A DNA stretch of 64,000 nucleotides. Source: Clostridium kluyveri. GTDB lineage: Bacteria; Bacillota; Clostridia; Clostridiales; Clostridiaceae. The notes under the pieces were generated by a model that was not told the DNA's origin, did not search any database, and saw only the letters and a program-made list of their open reading frames with translations. This document shows, one piece after another, positions 62,091 through 64,000 of this stretch (position 1 is its first letter; every line of letters starts with the position of its first letter). Location: contig NZ_CP018335.1 in NCBI RefSeq assembly GCF_001902295.1, forward strand, positions 3,658,001-3,722,000, given 5' to 3'. The position numbers and the translations under genes were made by a program.

Positions 62091-64000
62091 TCACCTCTTA
62101 ATATTTTGTAATTGTTTCTTCAACTCTGTAGCAAATTTCTTTGTGGCCTGTATTACTATTTCGTCAATGTCTGGGTCACTACCTACATTTACATTAATAT
62201 CGCCGAAACTCAGTCCTCCAACTGCAGCAACCTGAACTTTTTGTTGAGGTTTAATAAGTTGATATTGTACTTTACTCGGTTTGTTAGCCATTTTTTCATT
62301 GATTTGCCTTGAAACTTCTTTTTTCATATCCTGTACTGATTGCATATGATTGAGTATTTTAGTTCCTCTTGACATATAGGTTAGTGGATCACCGTTATAA
62401 TTTCCTAAAACCGGTACAGATTTATTTTGTGAAAGTTCCCATCCCCTTTCATCTACAGTCGAAAGACCTCCTGAAAAATAATTAGTACCATTTGCTTTTT
62501 GATCTGGATCCTTACCTGTAAAGAATTCTTCAACAGTTTGTATTACCTTTTTAAAAATAGTTGTAATTGTAATAGTAGATGTCTTTCCATTAACTCTATC
62601 TGCTTCATTGCCTGCCCCTGCTATACGTTGTTTGGACTCATTAGCATTATCTGTTATTGTAACATTTGCACCAGGCGGAACATTCTTAACCGCATTTCCT
62701 ACTTCCGTTATACTTGTAATCTGCCCTTCTGCATTTGAAGTGATCTGAACAGGGGTTCCATTTAAATTTAATATCATTGTTCTAGTTCCATTAGCCGCAA
62801 TACTTACTTTGCCTAATTCACCTATTGCTTGCCCTGAAGAACTAACAATCCTGTTGTTAACTGCATCATATGAAGCTCCCATGTCTGACAGATATTTTAT
62901 AGCTCCACCAATAGTACTTTGATGGACATTCCCTAATTCTTTAACTTTCGATTTAATATCAGTGGTATAGGCACCAATTTCTTGTGTAGTAACATTCCAT
63001 GCCCCTACAATATCTCCAGTACTTTTCTCTACTGAAACATACATAGCGTTCATTTCACCTGTGGCTGAATTTCTGATACCGTAAAATCCACTTTTAGTGA
63101 TATTCTTCAAATCTGAATATTTGCTTTTTATTTTTTCAAGGCTACCCTGTGTCTTTATATCTCCACCTGTTAATTCGGTGCCATCATATTTGTTAATTTT
63201 ACCTTTTGCCTTTGGATAAGTTTTATATAGCGTCTCTAAGTCTGACTTCCATGCTTCCTCTGCTTCTTTTAATGCCTTATCCCTTGCAGCAGTGGTCTCT
63301 TTCAATCCAGACTCTAATTTAGCTTTACTTTCTGATGATATTTTGGGGCTACTTAATAAATATTTGGTTGTCGCGATAGTTTTATCGTAGTTAGCATTAA
63401 TTTCATCTATTTGTGACTTATATTCCTTCGCCCTATCCTGAAGTAACTGGCTTGCCCCTTCAATCCCTGTTACCTTTTCAGCTTTGCTTGTAAACTTACT
63501 ACTAGCATAAGCTCGTTCTCCAGCACTTTCCGCATTGGCATATTCAAGTTGGATTGATTTTAATTCTGCTAATTTATCTCTTATTTCTTTTATATCAGAA
63601 TCTAATATTTTACCATGATCCTTTATGGCTTTATCGCCAATACTGTAAATTTCATCTCTAATGGCAAGTTCTTTGTTGACGCCTTCTTCAAAATAACTAC
63701 TTAAATAATCCATAACGTTTTGTTCTGCGTCGCTTGTTACACCATCAAGACTAAAAGTTTTCTGAAATTCATCCTTAATTTGAGATTGTTTTTCTCTTAT
63801 TGCTTCTATAGCTTCATTAGTGAACTTATCTACCCACCCCTTGAGCTGCATGTTATCCGCATCATCTATTGAACCATCACGAACTAATCTTTGTATATTC
63901 ATTTCTATTTCCAATAAACTCTTGGATGCATCTTGTGCGGCAGTTTTAAAACTATCAGATATTCCACTTCCAAAATCATCATAAACAAGTCCTAATTTGC
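62091..64000 (-). CDS. Phage tail tape measure protein, C-terminal part (gene runs off the right edge)
   Basis: The frame is open to the last base of the window, so the start is outside; the internal TTG at 63914 is not the true start. About 635 residues are visible. The first 330 are a heptad-rich coiled coil (IRDKLAELKSIQLEYANAESAGERAY and similar) typical of tape measures. A central strand-rich part follows (ESKQRIAGAGNEADRVNGKT and STITITTIFKKVIQTVEEFF), and a C-terminal region FSGGLSTVDERGWELSQNKSVPVLGNYNGDP with the usual tape-measure tail-end motif. It sets tail length and is ejected during infection. It heads the visible tail operon. Confidence 0.88.
   Translation of the reverse strand, partial: KLGLVYDDFGSGISDSFKTAAQDASKSLLEIEMNIQRLVRDGSIDDADNMQLKGWVDKFTNEAIEAIREKQSQIKDEFQKTFSLDGVTSDAEQNVMDYLSSYFEEGVNKELAIRDEIYSIGDKAIKDHGKILDSDIKEIRDKLAELKSIQLEYANAESAGERAYASSKFTSKAEKVTGIEGASQLLQDRAKEYKSQIDEINANYDKTIATTKYLLSSPKISSESKAKLESGLKETTAARDKALKEAEEAWKSDLETLYKTYPKAKGKINKYDGTELTGGDIKTQGSLEKIKSKYSDLKNITKSGFYGIRNSATGEMNAMYVSVEKSTGDIVGAWNVTTQEIGAYTTDIKSKVKELGNVHQSTIGGAIKYLSDMGASYDAVNNRIVSSSGQAIGELGKVSIAANGTRTMILNLNGTPVQITSNAEGQITSITEVGNAVKNVPPGANVTITDNANESKQRIAGAGNEADRVNGKTSTITITTIFKKVIQTVEEFFTGKDPDQKANGTNYFSGGLSTVDERGWELSQNKSVPVLGNYNGDPLTYMSRGTKILNHMQSVQDMKKEVSRQINEKMANKPSKVQYQLIKPQQKVQVAAVGGLSFGDINVNVGSDPDIDEIVIQATKKFATELKKQLQNIKR

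Noticed and set aside
49950..64000. Prophage attachment site within the window
   Set aside because: The left prophage border is near 49.9 kb, but without the other end no direct repeat can be identified. The tRNA-Cys remnant at 24349 is too far away and is not linked to it.

Overview
The window looks like a chromosomal segment of a low-GC, endospore-forming anaerobe of the Clostridium sensu stricto type. Reasons: A/T-rich codon use throughout, strong AGGAGG-type ribosome binding sites, spore genes (alpha/beta-type SASP, PdaB-like deacetylase, YtxC, surface genes with sigma-K-like promoters), three T-box riboswitches, and a mutS2 - U32 peptidase - zapA - pheT - pheS - trmH - rplT - rpmI - thrS gene order typical of Firmicutes. 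The C. kluyveri / C. ljungdahlii group is a guess only; no species was verified.

Layout. 1-6.0 kb: end of an Orn/Lys/Arg decarboxylase, a DUF523 gene, mutS2 and a long U32 peptidase. 6.3-11.5 kb: a spore-surface-like cluster (a SPOCS/DUF3794-like protein, two close paralogues of unknown family, a divergent propeller/coiled-coil protein and a Cys-rich DUF4489 protein); three of these genes have sigma-K-like promoters. 11.6-21.2 kb: translation block (zapA, pheT, pheS, rRNA methyltransferase, rplT, rpmI, thrS, ytxC) with T-boxes before pheS and thrS and an attenuator-type leader before rpmI; infC is absent from its usual place. 21.4-24.4 kb: five tRNA genes (Val, Asp, Phe, Gly, Cys), an orphan MASE3 histidine kinase, then a decayed copy of the tRNA-Cys 3' half. 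24.6-40.8 kb: lysine/diaminopimelate genes (aminotransferase, dapB, dapA, asd, dapH), SASP, Hsp33, tandem OB-fold SSB, pdaB-like, DUF4364, YVTN propeller, TSCPD protein, folC and valS with a T-box.

40.8-49.9 kb is accessory DNA: an N-terminally truncated ABC substrate-binding gene, two XRE regulators sharing an operator-like word, a GNAT acetyltransferase, an iron-containing alcohol dehydrogenase, and a three-gene restriction-modification cassette (XRE regulator, nuclease-methylase fusion, two-TRD specificity subunit) resembling BcgI-type Type IIB systems. Two related promoter-plus-terminator elements in direct orientation flank that cassette. A Met-rich small protein follows.

50.0-64.0 kb is the distal part of a PBSX/skin-like contractile-tail prophage on the minus strand. 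In transcription order: tape measure (runs off the window), XkdP-, Q-, R-, S- and T-like baseplate proteins, a fibre, an XkdU-like protein, a second fibre, XkdX, holin, endolysin and an LLH-type holin. The lysis end carries four apparent frameshifts, at least three of them in homopolymer runs, so it is either decaying or affected by sequence error. Head genes and integrase are outside the window.
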